A stretch of 36,879 bases of DNA from Chloroflexota bacterium (GCA_016865855.1 VGNX01000014.1:1-36879), one strand, 5' to 3'; shown: positions 25,726 to 35,248, numbered from the stretch's first letter. A program made the numbers and translations. Notes: generated by a model not told the origin, from the sequence alone.

Positions 25726-25727
25726 GA

Positions 25728-26804
25728 GTGAGCCGGCTGCAAAGACTGCGGCAGAGTTTGACGCAACAGGAATTAGATGTTCTCATAGTTTCTCAGCCGG
25801 AGAACAGGCGTTATCTTTCTGGTTTCACTGGCTCAACAGGTTGGCTGCTGATTTCAGCCAGTAATGCTTTTCTAGCTGTTGACTTCCGTTATGTAGAGCA
25901 AGCTAAAAAAGAAGCGTCGGATTTTGATGTCGTTCACGTGAAGGGCGACTTAGTAAATTGGTTACCTAAATTGACCTCAGATTTAGGATTCAAAAAAGTA
26001 GGCTTCGAGGCTGACCAGGTCCCTTTTGCCATTTACCAGCAGCTATGTAAAACGGTAGGCGATGGCCACTACCAAATTCAACTTATTCCGACCAACGGTC
26101 TCGTGGAATCTCTCCGCGTTGTAAAAGAACCTGAAGAACTAAAATTTATAACTGAAGCAGTTAAATTAGCTGATGCCGCTTTTGACCACGCTAAATCGAT
26201 TATCCGTCCTATGGTGAGTGAAAAGGAAATAGCCTGGGAATTGGAGAGGTTCCTCCGAGAGAAGGGCAGTGAACCCGTGCCCTTCGACATTATTGTGGCT
26301 TCGGGGTCTAACGCGGCTTTACCCCATGCCAAGCCCTCTGAGCAAGTTATTCTTGAAAACAAGCCTGTAGTGATTGACTTGGGAGCCCGGGTGAATGGTT
26401 ACTGCAGTGACTTAAGCCGAACCTTTCTGCTAGGTGATGAAGACAAGACTTTTTCTAAAATTTATGATATTGTTTTGGGGGCACAACTAACCGCTTTGGC
26501 TGCAATTATGGCTGGTATGAGTGGTGCCCAAGCTGACCGATTAGCCCGCACGGTTGTGGAAGAGGCAGGCTATGGTGATGCCTTTGGTCATGGCTTGGGA
26601 CATGGTATTGGTTTAGGGGCTCATGAATCGCCAAGGCTTGGCCCTAATTCTTTAGACTTGTTGATTGATGGCATGGTTTTTACTATAGAGCCTGGAATTT
26701 ATATCGCTGGCTGGGGTGGAGTCAGAATTGAAGATACAGTTGTAATGGAGAACAGCAGAGTCAAAACCCTTACCAAGGCGGAGAAAATAGCAAACGTGTG
26801 TTAG
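25728..26804 (+). CDS. pepP: Xaa-Pro aminopeptidase (M24B, metallopeptidase)
   Basis: Removes N-terminal residues next to proline. 358 residues. An N-terminal creatinase-like domain is followed by the pita-bread catalytic domain with metal ligands Asp217, Asp228, His292, Glu321 and Glu335. I choose GTG 25728, two bases after aroQ, because the protein then starts S-R-L-Q-R-L-R like other family members. An in-frame start at 25608 would overlap aroQ by over 100 bases. It could instead be the closely related prolidase. Confidence 0.93.
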   Translation: MSRLQRLRQSLTQQELDVLIVSQPENRRYLSGFTGSTGWLLISASNAFLAVDFRYVEQAKKEASDFDVVHVKGDLVNWLPKLTSDLGFKKVGFEADQVPFAIYQQLCKTVGDGHYQIQLIPTNGLVESLRVVKEPEELKFITEAVKLADAAFDHAKSIIRPMVSEKEIAWELERFLREKGSEPVPFDIIVASGSNAALPHAKPSEQVILENKPVVIDLGARVNGYCSDLSRTFLLGDEDKTFSKIYDIVLGAQLTALAAIMAGMSGAQADRLARTVVEEAGYGDAFGHGLGHGIGLGAHESPRLGPNSLDLLIDGMVFTIEPGIYIAGWGGVRIEDTVVMENSRVKTLTKAEKIANVC

Positions 26805-26819
26805 GAGGGTAGTCACCTT

Positions 26820-27380
26820 ATGATCGACGCTGGAGAATTAAAAAGAGGGATAACTATTGAGCTAGATGGGCAGTTGTATCAGGTTCTTGATTTCCAGCAT
26901 ATTAAGATGGGACGAGGCTCAGCACAAGTTCGGCTGAAACTTCGTGATATTCGTGCTGGCCATACAACTGAACGCGCCTTCCAGGCCAGTGAGACGTTTA
27001 CTAGAGCTTTTCTTGAGCGCTGTCTCGTACAGTACCTTTATAATGAGGGCAGCCTTTATTATTTTATGGATACTAAGACTTTCGAGCAGATACCCATTGA
27101 TAAATCAATGCTTGGTGAGGCGCTAAACTATTTGAAAGACGGGTCGAACTTGGAAATACTGACACATAAAGGCAAATCCATGGGGATACAATTACCTGTT
27201 TCAGTGGAGCTTAAGGTCACGGAAACAGGCCCCGGCTTCAAGGGTGATACAGCCTCTGCTGGCAGCAAACCAGCCAAACTGGAGACAGGCATTACTGTTA
27301 AGGTACCCTTTTTCATAAATACCGGTGACATTATCAAGGTAGATACCCGCACCGGGGAATATCTGGAGAGGGTGAGCTGA
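26820..27380 (+). CDS. efp: Translation elongation factor P
   Basis: Rescues ribosomes stalled on polyproline. 186 residues with the normal three-domain layout (KOW-like domain I, then two OB domains). The tip loop reads K-M-G-R-G-S-A-Q-V-R, so residue 32 is arginine instead of the lysine that EpmA modifies in E. coli EF-P. That residue is rhamnosylated in EarP-type EF-P (Arg32 of Pseudomonas). No earP or epmA gene is visible in the window. It follows pepP by 15 bases, a common arrangement. Confidence 0.96.
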   Translation: MIDAGELKRGITIELDGQLYQVLDFQHIKMGRGSAQVRLKLRDIRAGHTTERAFQASETFTRAFLERCLVQYLYNEGSLYYFMDTKTFEQIPIDKSMLGEALNYLKDGSNLEILTHKGKSMGIQLPVSVELKVTETGPGFKGDTASAGSKPAKLETGITVKVPFFINTGDIIKVDTRTGEYLERVS

Positions 27381-27384
27381 ATCT

Positions 27385-28032
27385 TTGATAAAAGCTGACC
27401 TTCATATTCATACTGCCTATTCTATGGATTGCACCATGTCCCTAGAGCAGATAATCGCACGTTGCCTTGAAGTTGGCATCAACTGCCTCGCGGTAGCTGA
27501 CCATAACACTATTGCTGGAGCTCTAAAGCTGAAAGAAATAGCGCCCTTCCCGATTATCATCGGTGAGGAAATCCTGACTTTGGGCGGCGAGATCATTGGG
27601 CTGTTTCTTAGTCAGGAGATCCCCAGCAAGTTGTCCATAGAAGAAACTGTAGCTCAGATCAAAGCTCAAGATGGGCTGGTATGTATTCCACATCCGTATG
27701 ACAGGTTACGTTTATCAGTATTTAGAGACCAAGTATTCGAAGATATAATGCCAGAAGTTGATATTATCGAGGCTTTTAACGCCCGTAGCCTTTCGCCTGG
27801 CAGTTCAACCAGAGCGTGGCAACTAGCACAGAAATATGGCAAGCTTGTCAGCGCCGGCAGCGACGCTCATACACCATCTGAAATAGGCAATGCCTGTGTT
27901 GAAATGCCGGAATTCAATGATAAAGACGAATTTCTGGCTTCCCTAGCTAAGGGAAAGATTTCTGGTAGTAAGTCAAACCCAACTGTTCATTTTGCCAGCA
28001 CCTGGACTAGATTGAAGAAGCACTTGTCCTAG
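27385..28032 (+). CDS. PHP-domain metal-dependent phosphoesterase
   Basis: 215 residues, one PHP domain (as in YciV/TrpH-like proteins). Metal-binding signatures are D-L-H-I-H-T at the start, A-D-H-N-T, G-E-E-I, I-P-H-P-Y-D and G-S-D-A-H-T. TTG start at 27385, four bases after efp. Predicted to hydrolyse phosphoesters; the substrate is unknown. It opens a four-gene cassette with a formyltransferase-like, a HAD and a PfkB gene. Confidence 0.85.
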   Translation: MIKADLHIHTAYSMDCTMSLEQIIARCLEVGINCLAVADHNTIAGALKLKEIAPFPIIIGEEILTLGGEIIGLFLSQEIPSKLSIEETVAQIKAQDGLVCIPHPYDRLRLSVFRDQVFEDIMPEVDIIEAFNARSLSPGSSTRAWQLAQKYGKLVSAGSDAHTPSEIGNACVEMPEFNDKDEFLASLAKGKISGSKSNPTVHFASTWTRLKKHLS

Positions 28033-28045
28033 GAGAGAGGTTCCC

Positions 28046-28864
28046 TTGTTGACCATCGGTTGGTTTTCCACCGGCAGGGATGATGCAGCAAGACAGCTTC
28101 TGCAAGTTGTGTTCCATAAAATTCAAACTGGTGAAATTGAGGGCACGATTGCTTTTGTCTTCAGCAATCGAGAGCCCGGCGAAGCGAGACAGAGCGACTC
28201 ATTCTTCGAATTAGTTCGAAACTATCGTATTCCGCTGATTTGCTTTTCATCGAGGAAATTTGAGGCTACGCAGGATGTAACGGACAGGGTAGAGGGTGAA
28301 ACCTTACCAAAGTGGCGCCTCGAATATGACAAAGGGGTCATGGAGAGGCTGCAGGGCTTCAAACATGACTTATGCGTGCTTGCCGGCTATATGCTTATCG
28401 TCGGGAAAGATATGTGCCAAAGATATGATATGATTAACATGCATCCAGCGGCTCCTGGAGGGCCTAAAGGTAGCTGGCAAGAGGTAATCTGGGCGCTAAT
28501 AGAGGATAACGCTGCAGAATCTGGCGTGATGATGCATCTGGTAACGCCGGAACTAGACAGGGGGCCGGTAATAACTTATTGTACTTTTCCCATTAGGGGT
28601 GAACCTTTTGATAAATATTGGCGGGAAATAGATAATAGCTCTGTAGCTAAGATAAAAAAAGAGCCGGGTGCAAACAATGCACTGTTTCAACTCATCCGCC
28701 AGCATGGGCTAGCCAGAGAATTCCCGCTTATCGTGTCGACCTTGAGAGCCTTCAGTCGAGGTGAGGTTAAAATAAAGGCTGGCACGATATTTGACCGTTA
28801 TGGGAAACCGATACTAGGGTACGACCTAACTGATGAAGTAGATAAAGCAGTGGAGTTAAGATGA
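28046..28864 (+). CDS. PurN-like formyltransferase
   Basis: 272 residues. It has the formyltransferase catalytic triad spaced as in PurN: Asn131 and His133 in I-N-M-H-P and Asp171 in T-P-E-L-D-R-G-P. The glycine-rich N-terminal phosphate loop of true PurN is changed to S-T-G-R-D-D-A-A, and the protein is about 60 residues longer than PurN. Because of this it may act on another nucleotide-like or amino substrate. It starts with TTG and overlaps the next gene by four bases. Confidence 0.75.
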   Translation: MLTIGWFSTGRDDAARQLLQVVFHKIQTGEIEGTIAFVFSNREPGEARQSDSFFELVRNYRIPLICFSSRKFEATQDVTDRVEGETLPKWRLEYDKGVMERLQGFKHDLCVLAGYMLIVGKDMCQRYDMINMHPAAPGGPKGSWQEVIWALIEDNAAESGVMMHLVTPELDRGPVITYCTFPIRGEPFDKYWREIDNSSVAKIKKEPGANNALFQLIRQHGLAREFPLIVSTLRAFSRGEVKIKAGTIFDRYGKPILGYDLTDEVDKAVELR

Positions 28865-29847
28865 GTGTAATCTGCTTTGACCTCGAAGGTCCGTTAGCTA
28901 CTCAGGACAATGCCTATGAGCTTATGAAGCTTTTCCCTGGTGGCGGCAAGCTTTTCGGGATCATCAGTCGATATGATGATTTATTAACTCTAGAAGGTAA
29001 AGCAGGCTACGAGCCCGGTGATACTTTGGCTCTTATTGCACCGTTCTTGGTATATCATAAGATAAAGGAGAGAGACATTTCCACCCTAGCGAGGAAGGCA
29101 ACCTTAACTGGTGGAGCTGCGGCACTGGTCTCTCGTCTTAGTGCCCAGGGTTGGAACGTATTCTGCATCAGCACCAGCTATGAGCAGTATGCTTTGCACA
29201 TAGCACACAGGTTAAATATCTTTTCTCAAAATGTTGCCTGTACTTCCTTCCCTTTAGATGAAATTTCCCGGATGTTAAATAAAGAGGATTTTCGCCCTTT
29301 GGAAGCGATAGAGAGAGACATTTTGAGCATTCTATTAGTTAATGACGACTGGATCAAGAAACAACTTGGTCGCTTTTACTGGGAAGAATTGCCTAAGACC
29401 AATATGGGTTCGCTCCTGAAGCAGGTGAGACCTGTGGGAGGACAACGCAAGGTAGAAGCGCTAAAACGTTTTGCTCAAGCAAGAAGTCACCCGTTGTCAG
29501 ACTGGGTAGTGGTGGGTGATAGTATTACCGACTTCAAGATGCTTGAGGCTGTTGACCAGGCTGGGGGTCTGGCTATTGCCTTCAATGCTAACGAGTATGC
29601 ACTGCCCTACGCTACTATGGGCCTGGCATCCACACATATTTATGACCTATGGCCTGTCCTGGAAAGTTGGAAGAAAGGTAAACGCTCAGCGGTAGAAAAG
29701 CTGGTCAAGGGAAAAGAAAAGGCTGGCGGGAACGGTGATAGAGGGCACTTTCACTGGCTAGCTGGGATTGAAGACATTGCGGCTCCTCTCGATATTCACA
29801 AGAGAATTCGCCGTATTGTTCGAGAAGAGGCAGCGACACTAGGCTAA
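28861..29847 (+). CDS. HAD-superfamily hydrolase, archaeal COG4030-like
   Basis: 328 residues. HAD motif I is D-L-E-G-P (Asp7), so the usual second Asp is Glu9. Motif II is C-I-S-T-S. Motif IV is V-V-G-D-S-I-T-D-F-K. N-terminal D-x-E-G-P with N-A-Y-E-L resembles a little-studied HAD group (COG4030) known mainly from methanogens. Phosphatase or phosphotransferase activity is plausible, but a D-to-E change in motif I can reduce hydrolysis. It is translationally coupled to the formyltransferase gene by ATGA. Confidence 0.72.
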   Translation: MSVICFDLEGPLATQDNAYELMKLFPGGGKLFGIISRYDDLLTLEGKAGYEPGDTLALIAPFLVYHKIKERDISTLARKATLTGGAAALVSRLSAQGWNVFCISTSYEQYALHIAHRLNIFSQNVACTSFPLDEISRMLNKEDFRPLEAIERDILSILLVNDDWIKKQLGRFYWEELPKTNMGSLLKQVRPVGGQRKVEALKRFAQARSHPLSDWVVVGDSITDFKMLEAVDQAGGLAIAFNANEYALPYATMGLASTHIYDLWPVLESWKKGKRSAVEKLVKGKEKAGGNGDRGHFHWLAGIEDIAAPLDIHKRIRRIVREEAATLG

Positions 29848-29854
29848 ATTCACC

Positions 29855-30823
29855 ATGGCTGTGCTTGATATAGTTGGCTTTGGGGCGATGACCATCGACC
29901 ACCTGTACAAGGTCGATGAGATTGTTGCTGATGGGGAACAGTTAGTAAGGGGTTTTGAATCTATCCCGGGCGGCTCAGCGGCTAATACTATTTACGGTTT
30001 GGCTAAACTGAGCGTTAAAGCAGGATTTGTTGGAGCTGTTGGCATTGACGACGATGGAGAGAAGCTTATCAAAGATTTTAAAACTGTTGCTGTAGATACT
30101 AGTCAAATTCGAATCAAACAGGCGGTAGACACAGGCTCAACAATCTGCCTCAGCGATAGGCTGGGGGGACGAGCAATATATGTATCCCCCGGGGCTAATA
30201 ACTTGCTCAGTCCTGAGGATATAGATTTAGCCTATTTAAACCAGGCTCAGGTAGTTCATCTGTCTTCCTTTGCCGATGACAAGCAGTTTAACCTTCAAGT
30301 TAACGTAACGAAGAAACTGGCAAATTCGGTAAAGGTCAGTCTAGCTCCCGGGATGCTCTACGCTGCTAAAGGACTGAAAACCTTAGTGCCTTTGCTTGAA
30401 AGGACCCACATTGTCTTTATGAACCGTGAGGAAATTGAGGGGCTGATGGGTAAGGATTTCAGGGCTGGAGCTCGAGGACTTGTGAAATTAGGTTGCCGGA
30501 TTGTTGTCATAACTCTGGGCAAGGGTATAGCTAAAGGCAAAGACAGGATGGTTACGGCTCATATCTATGACGGGGAAAAAGAATATGAGGTTGAGTCTGA
30601 AAAGGGAAGCTCAATCCCTCACTTGGAGACCACTGGTGCCGGAGATGCCTTTGCTGCAGGATTTCTTTTCGGCTTTCTCAGAAGCGAGAGGCTTGAAGAA
30701 TGCGGATTACTTGGCGATATAATGGCCAGCTTCACCATCAGTGAAATCGGGGCTAGAAGAGGTCTTCCAACCTTAGCTAAGTTATCCCAAGATTATCTTA
30801 AGCGTTCAGGGCACCAGTTCTAA
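29855..30823 (+). CDS. PfkB-family (ribokinase-like) carbohydrate or nucleoside kinase
   Basis: 322 residues. P-G-G-S-A-A-N-T near the N-terminus is the first PfkB signature. T-T-G-A-G-D-A-F-A-A-G-F with catalytic Asp264 is the second. Substrate is not readable from sequence; adenosine, ribose and fructose kinases all fit. It ends the + strand run, four bases before the convergent clpP stop. Confidence 0.86.
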   Translation: MAVLDIVGFGAMTIDHLYKVDEIVADGEQLVRGFESIPGGSAANTIYGLAKLSVKAGFVGAVGIDDDGEKLIKDFKTVAVDTSQIRIKQAVDTGSTICLSDRLGGRAIYVSPGANNLLSPEDIDLAYLNQAQVVHLSSFADDKQFNLQVNVTKKLANSVKVSLAPGMLYAAKGLKTLVPLLERTHIVFMNREEIEGLMGKDFRAGARGLVKLGCRIVVITLGKGIAKGKDRMVTAHIYDGEKEYEVESEKGSSIPHLETTGAGDAFAAGFLFGFLRSERLEECGLLGDIMASFTISEIGARRGLPTLAKLSQDYLKRSGHQF

Positions 30824-30827
30824 GCAT

Positions 30828-31451
30828 TCATCCCTTTTCTTTTTGTTTCTTGCCATCTGCCCCGCTCAAAATCTGGTCAACTATGCCATATTCCACAGCT
30901 TGTTCAGCATTGAGGTAGAAATCTCGGTCTGTGTCATGGGTAATTTTCTCTTCTGTCTGCCCGGTATGTTTAGTTAGGATAGTACGAATTATGTCTTGAA
31001 GCCTCATAATTTCACGAGCAGCGATCTCAATATCGGCCGCCTGGCCCTGGGCACCACCGAATGCCTGATGCATGTGAATTGTGGAGTGAGGCAGGGCATA
31101 ACGTTTACCTTTAGTTCCGGCGGCAAGAATAACCGTGGCCATGCTGGCAGTTAGCCCAACACAGATTGTGGACACATCCGGACGCACGAGTTGTATAGTG
31201 TCATAAATCGCGAGGCCGGCAGAGATAATTCCGCCTGGCGAATGGATATAAAGGTTTATATCCTTGTCTGGGTCCTCGTGTTCCAGGTAGAGAAGTTGTG
31301 CGATAATCAAACTAGCTATCTGGTCATTAATTGGGGTACCCAAAAAGATGATGCGTTCTTTCAGGAGTAGCGAGAAAATATCAAAGGCTCGCTCTCCCCG
31401 AGAACCGCTTTCGATAACCATTGGAATTATGTTTTGGGGTAAACTTTCCAT
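30828..31451 (-). CDS. clpP: ATP-dependent Clp protease, proteolytic subunit
   Basis: 207 residues. The catalytic triad is Ser103 (T-A-S-M), His128 (M-H-Q-A-F-G-G) and Asp177. Each is exactly six residues past the E. coli positions. Forms tetradecamers with ClpX or ClpA/C. ATG 31451 lies behind GGGAGGAGAAGG. Upstream is a repeat-bearing promoter region. tig is encoded further upstream on the same strand, as in many bacteria. Confidence 0.97.
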   Translation of the reverse strand: MESLPQNIIPMVIESGSRGERAFDIFSLLLKERIIFLGTPINDQIASLIIAQLLYLEHEDPDKDINLYIHSPGGIISAGLAIYDTIQLVRPDVSTICVGLTASMATVILAAGTKGKRYALPHSTIHMHQAFGGAQGQAADIEIAAREIMRLQDIIRTILTKHTGQTEEKITHDTDRDFYLNAEQAVEYGIVDQILSGADGKKQKEKG

Positions 31452-31478
31452 CTTACCTTCTCCTCCCTAAATTAAGAT

Positions 31479-31507
31479 ACTATAACATTTACCAACTCTA
31501 TTGTCAT
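31479..31507 (-). promoter_or_regulatory. clpP promoter; its -35 box lies in a repeat-like motif
   Basis: On the minus strand, ATGACA (31507-31502), a 17-base spacer, then TATAGT (31484-31479). The -35 hexamer is the reverse complement of the TGTCAT word that begins the dispersed repeat. Confidence 0.55.
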
Positions 31508-31522
31508 TCTGAATCCTTCACC

Positions 31523-31611
31523 TGTCATTCTGAGCGGAGCGAAGAATCTCTCAACGCTCAGAATAAACTCCGCGAAGAATCTAGAGACCCTTCGCGTTTC
31601 TCAGTGTGACA
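31523..31611. repeat. Dispersed TGTCATTCTGAG repeat, copy 2, with nested inverted repeats
   Basis: TGTCATTCTGAG (31523-31534) is nearly the reverse complement of CTCAGTGTGACA (31600-31611; two mismatches). Inside, ATTCTGAGCG (31527-31536) pairs perfectly with CGCTCAGAAT (31555-31564). GCGAAGAATCT is present twice. The block fills most of the clpP-tig gap (31452-31635). Confidence 0.7.
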
Positions 31612-31635
31612 CATAAATGCTCTCGATAATCAATT

Positions 31636-32907
31636 TTAGCCTGTAGCTATCTGAACTAACCGCTCAACGGTTTTTCGACCTACCAGAAACTGCTTAATAG
31701 ACTCGCGAGCTTGAGGAAGGCTGAAAAATTTCCGTATCTCATCAGCCTGCTTGTCGGCATCTTTTACCATCTTCTCTATGTCCGCATCTATTTCCGAATC
31801 ATCCACCTCTATTTTTTCGGCTTCAGCTATTTTACCCAGAACCAGAGAACGGACAACACGCCGATTTGCCATCGGTCGTAATTCCTCTCTGTGGTCGTCA
31901 ATTGTCTTGTTAAGGCTTCTTAAATAATTCTCCAGGCTGGTGATGCCTTCAGTAAAATTCCTTGCTTCGTCGCTGAGCAATCGGTCGATTTCTCTCTCTA
32001 CCAGTATCGGCGGATATTCCACTTCACTGAGTTCGACAGCAGCATCGACTGCCTTCTGCTCCAGTTCCAAGCGAGCCCTTTCCTCAGCCCTGGCTTTCAG
32101 ATTAGACGCTATTTGCTCTCGTAGTGAAGCCAAGTCTTCTTTGCCTAGATTTTTGGCGAATTCATCGTCAACCTCAGGCAGCTTTTTTTCCTTTATCTCC
32201 GTAGCTGTAACTTTAAAGGCATGGTCTTTTCCAGCCAGTTCCTTCATTCCATAGTCTGGAGGATAGGACAGGACAAAGCTTTTTTCTTCGCCTTTGCTCA
32301 TGCCTTCCAGTTTTTCGGCAAACCCGGGAAGCGGTAACCGGGCTTCTCTGGTGACCTCATAGACAACGTCTTTACGGATGGGGAAGGGTTCCCCGTCTCT
32401 CTCGCCTTCAATGTCGATGGTGACTATATCGTCGAACTGGACTGGACGGTCTACCGGTGATAAGATAGCTTGCTGATGGCGTAGTTGTTCGATGGTTGCC
32501 TCGATATCTTCTTTACTGATTTCAACTGGCTTGGATTCAACCCTTATCTGTGTATAGTCTCCAAGCTTAACTGCAGGTTTAAGTGGCACAACGGCTTTGA
32601 AAATCAAAGGCTCGGTCTGGATAAGCTCGAACTGAGGTTGAGCAATGGCATCTATCTCCTGACTTTCCAGAGCCTCCTTATAGGTCGTTGGTATCAGGTC
32701 TTCGAGAGCTTCCCGAAACAAGGCATCTTTGCCGATATGACGCTCCAGTATATCCCTGGGCGCTTTCCCCTTACGAAAGCCAGGGACAGAGACCCTTCTA
32801 ACCAGGCGATTGTAAGCCTTTTCGAGGTATCTATCTACCTCAACAGGCTCCATTTCAATATTGAGTGCTACCTGGCTATTTTCAATTGGCTCTGTAGATA
32901 CTTTCAT
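31636..32907 (-). CDS. tig: Trigger factor (ribosome-bound chaperone)
   Basis: 423 residues. The N-terminal ribosome-binding domain carries the signature G-F-R-K-G-K-A-P. The FKBP-like peptidyl-prolyl isomerase domain and a helical C-terminal chaperone domain follow. Start ATG lies behind GCGGAGAAA on the minus strand. clpP lies next on the same strand. Confidence 0.97.
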   Translation of the reverse strand: MKVSTEPIENSQVALNIEMEPVEVDRYLEKAYNRLVRRVSVPGFRKGKAPRDILERHIGKDALFREALEDLIPTTYKEALESQEIDAIAQPQFELIQTEPLIFKAVVPLKPAVKLGDYTQIRVESKPVEISKEDIEATIEQLRHQQAILSPVDRPVQFDDIVTIDIEGERDGEPFPIRKDVVYEVTREARLPLPGFAEKLEGMSKGEEKSFVLSYPPDYGMKELAGKDHAFKVTATEIKEKKLPEVDDEFAKNLGKEDLASLREQIASNLKARAEERARLELEQKAVDAAVELSEVEYPPILVEREIDRLLSDEARNFTEGITSLENYLRSLNKTIDDHREELRPMANRRVVRSLVLGKIAEAEKIEVDDSEIDADIEKMVKDADKQADEIRKFFSLPQARESIKQFLVGRKTVERLVQIATG

Positions 32908-32923
32908 TTTCTCCGCTTATCTA

Positions 32924-32929
32924 ATTATA
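32924..32929 (-). promoter_or_regulatory. Possible -10 box of tig
   Basis: TATAAT on the minus strand in the 47-base gap between aspS and tig; the -35 region is weak (3 of 6), so only the -10 box is listed. Confidence 0.35.
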
Positions 32930-32954
32930 AACAATTTATCACACCGTCTTCAGT

Positions 32955-34766
32955 TCAAGTCTGAATAGTCTCCTCGTCTTTCAGTTTCAGATGTAATTCA
33001 TCAAGCTGGGCTTTGGAAACCGGAGACGGTGAGTCGCTCATCACATCTATGGCGCTCTGATTTTTAGGAAAGGCAATTACCTCTCTAATGTTTTCTGCAC
33101 CTGCCAGCAACATCACCACTCTATCGATGCCTGGTGCAATGCCGCCATGAGGTGGTGCTCCATAATCGAACGCTTCTAGCAGATGCCCGAACCGCGCTTC
33201 TATCTCCTCATTGCTATAGCCGAGCAAGCGGAATATTTTCTCCTGGAGCTGGCGGGTATGAATTCTAATGCTGCCACTGGATAATTCGTAGCTGTTGCAT
33301 ACAATGTCATAGTGGCGTGCCCGTACCTTGGGCGGGTCTGTATCGAGAAGAGGCACGTCTTCTTCGCGAGGTGCTGTGAATGGATGGTGCATAGGCTCCC
33401 ACCGCCCTGTTTCATCGTTCCAGTCTAGTAGAGGATAGTCGACAACAAAAACAAAAGCTAGCAGGTTAGGGTCAGTCAGGCCAAGTCGGTGTCCCATCTC
33501 TCGACGCAGTTCATCCAGCACTTTATCTACCATCTTGGGCTCGCCGGCCACGATTAGTATCAGGTTGCCCGGTTTGGCTTCAAATTTGCGGACTATCTCT
33601 TTTAACTGCTCCGCAGTCAGGTACTTGGCAGCTACCGATTTGACCTTGTCAGGGGCTAGTTGCTCCAGTTTGTCAAAACTGCCGGCAGGTAAGGCTAAGG
33701 TTATCAGCCCCTTAGCACCGGAAGACTTTGCCAGCTCAGTCAGCTCTTCCGTCTGCTTATGCGAATAGTCGGCGCAGCCGGACAGGCATATGCCCTTGAC
33801 CTTGCCGCCGCCTTGGATAGCGGAACGGAAAACAGCGAAGTCAGATTCGGCAACAATCGCAGATAGGTCTCTTAACTCCAGACCAAAGCGTATATCCGGC
33901 TTATCCGTACCGTACCGCTCCATCGATTCAGTAAAGGACAGTCGGGGGAACGGTTTCAGTATTCGCATTTCTGGTTTAACTGTTTCCATCAGAGACGTGA
34001 ACAGTTCTTCGAGAAGGCTGAGTATGTCTTCTTCATCGACAAAGCTCATTTCCATATCAAGCTGAGTGAACTCAGGCTGACGGTCAGCGCGCAAATCTTC
34101 ATCGCGGAAGCAGCGTGCTATCTGGTAGTATTTCTCGAAGCCGGCCACCATCAAGAGCTGCTTGAGCTGCTGCGGGGACTGAGGCAGCGCATAGAATTTG
34201 CCGGGATGAATGCGGCTGGGCACAAGATAGTCACGTGCCCCTTCCGGGGTGCTTTTAATTAAAATAGGTGTTTCAATTTCTATAAAGCCCTTGGCATCGA
34301 GAAAGTCACGCATAAATTTCTCTACCCGATGGCGAAGTATGATGTTATCTTTCATTCTGGGGCGTCTGAGGTAGAGATAGCGGTATTTAAGACACAGGTT
34401 TTCGTCGACTTCTGCATCCTCATTTATATAGAATGGCGGGGTTTTTGCTGTATTAAGAATTTGAATATCGCTGGCAATGACTTCTATCTTGCCGGTAGGT
34501 AGCTTTGTATTCTCGGTGCCGGGAGGACGTTGCGCAACCTTACCAGTTACCTTAGCCACATATTCGTTGCGGAGTTCGTTGGCTACTTTGTGTACTCCTT
34601 TTGATATTTCAGGGTTAAAGACTATCTGGGCTATGCCTTCTCTATCTCTCAGGTCAATGAATATCAGGCCGCCGTGGTCACGGCGCCGGTGAACCCACCC
34701 GGCCAGAGTTACCTCATGTCCAACGTGCTTATCTCTTAGTTCTCCGCAGCTGTGGCTCTTGAGCAA
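32955..34766 (-). CDS. aspS: Aspartyl-tRNA synthetase (bacterial type)
   Basis: 603 residues. N-terminal OB-fold anticodon-binding domain ([17 protein letters not shown]), class II motif 2 at [16 protein letters not shown] and motif 3 at [12 protein letters not shown] domain interrupts the catalytic core, as in bacterial AspRS. TTG start at 34766 follows AGGAGGT four bases upstream. It may also charge tRNA-Asn, which cannot be judged from the sequence. Confidence 0.97.
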   Translation of the reverse strand: MLKSHSCGELRDKHVGHEVTLAGWVHRRRDHGGLIFIDLRDREGIAQIVFNPEISKGVHKVANELRNEYVAKVTGKVAQRPPGTENTKLPTGKIEVIASDIQILNTAKTPPFYINEDAEVDENLCLKYRYLYLRRPRMKDNIILRHRVEKFMRDFLDAKGFIEIETPILIKSTPEGARDYLVPSRIHPGKFYALPQSPQQLKQLLMVAGFEKYYQIARCFRDEDLRADRQPEFTQLDMEMSFVDEEDILSLLEELFTSLMETVKPEMRILKPFPRLSFTESMERYGTDKPDIRFGLELRDLSAIVAESDFAVFRSAIQGGGKVKGICLSGCADYSHKQTEELTELAKSSGAKGLITLALPAGSFDKLEQLAPDKVKSVAAKYLTAEQLKEIVRKFEAKPGNLILIVAGEPKMVDKVLDELRREMGHRLGLTDPNLLAFVFVVDYPLLDWNDETGRWEPMHHPFTAPREEDVPLLDTDPPKVRARHYDIVCNSYELSSGSIRIHTRQLQEKIFRLLGYSNEEIEARFGHLLEAFDYGAPPHGGIAPGIDRVVMLLAGAENIREVIAFPKNQSAIDVMSDSPSPVSKAQLDELHLKLKDEETIQT

Positions 34767-34884
34767 GTAGACCTCCTGACGTGTCTGAGAATTATAGCTT
34801 AAGGCAGCTTCTTGTTCAATTTGAGTACACCTCGAGCGCTACATCTTTTTAACGGTCGCTCTGTATCTATACCCGTTCAAATTA

Positions 34885-34913
34885 TTGACAGCACAGAGTA
34901 ATGTGTTATACAG
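34885..34913 (+). promoter_or_regulatory. Promoter of the DUF4258/DUF2283 pair
   Basis: TTGACA (34885-34890), a 17-base spacer, then TATACA (34908-34913). A 22-base dyad lies immediately downstream, as expected for an autoregulated operon. Confidence 0.5.
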
Positions 34914-34915
34914 TA

Positions 34916-34937
34916 TTAACAGGTATATACAGGTTAA
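34916..34937. promoter_or_regulatory. Dyad operator downstream of the -10 box
   Basis: TTAAC-AG-GTATATAC-AG-GTTAA: a near-perfect 22-base dyad (outer TTAAC/GTTAA and core GTATATAC symmetrical; four bases asymmetrical). A second hairpin CCTAGC-ggtct-GCTAGG (34975-34991) sits just before the ribosome binding site. The rest of 34767-34884 shows nothing I recognise. Confidence 0.5.
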
Positions 34938-35009
34938 AAGTTAAAAAGGCGTGATGGTGGGATCGTGTTAACTACCTAGCGGTCTGCTAGGGAAAGGAGG
35001 TAGCAATGA

Positions 35010-35228
35010 GTGGTAGAATATACACATCATGCCGAACATCGAATGAAGAGACGCGGTATCTCTAAGGCAGATGTCGACTTTTGCCTTGAGAATCATCATA
35101 TATCCTTGGAAGAAAAAGAAGGCTGTATGTTATTTATTGCCAATCACCCAAACGGCAAACGTATTCAAGTAGTTCTCAATACTACCGTTACCCCTAGCAA
35201 AGTTATTACGGCAATTTGGCTAGATTAA
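35010..35228 (+). CDS. DUF4258 protein, probable toxin of a type II-like pair
   Basis: 72 residues, small and basic. It has T-H-H-A-E-H-R-M-K-R-R-G-I-S near the N-terminus, the H-A-x-x-R-x-x-x-R-G-I pattern of DUF4258. V-D-F-C-L-E-N and a C-terminal beta-rich half follow. GTG start at 35010. An ATG at 35006 is better spaced from AAAGGAGG but opens only a 19-residue frame. It is followed 20 bases later by a DUF2283 gene. DUF4258 proteins are often toxin-like; activity is inference. Confidence 0.72.
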   Translation: MVEYTHHAEHRMKRRGISKADVDFCLENHHISLEEKEGCMLFIANHPNGKRIQVVLNTTVTPSKVITAIWLD

Positions 35229-35248
35229 TTGAAGGGAGACACTAACCC

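Noticed and set aside
34948-34991. tRNA-like 5' half (GGCGTGA acceptor-like, then a CCTAGC/GCTAGG stem)
   Set aside because: It matches the lost tRNA-Thr acceptor at six of seven pairs but lies over 600 bases away, has no U33 in the loop and no proper D arm. It more likely belongs to the regulatory region of the DUF4258 operon.
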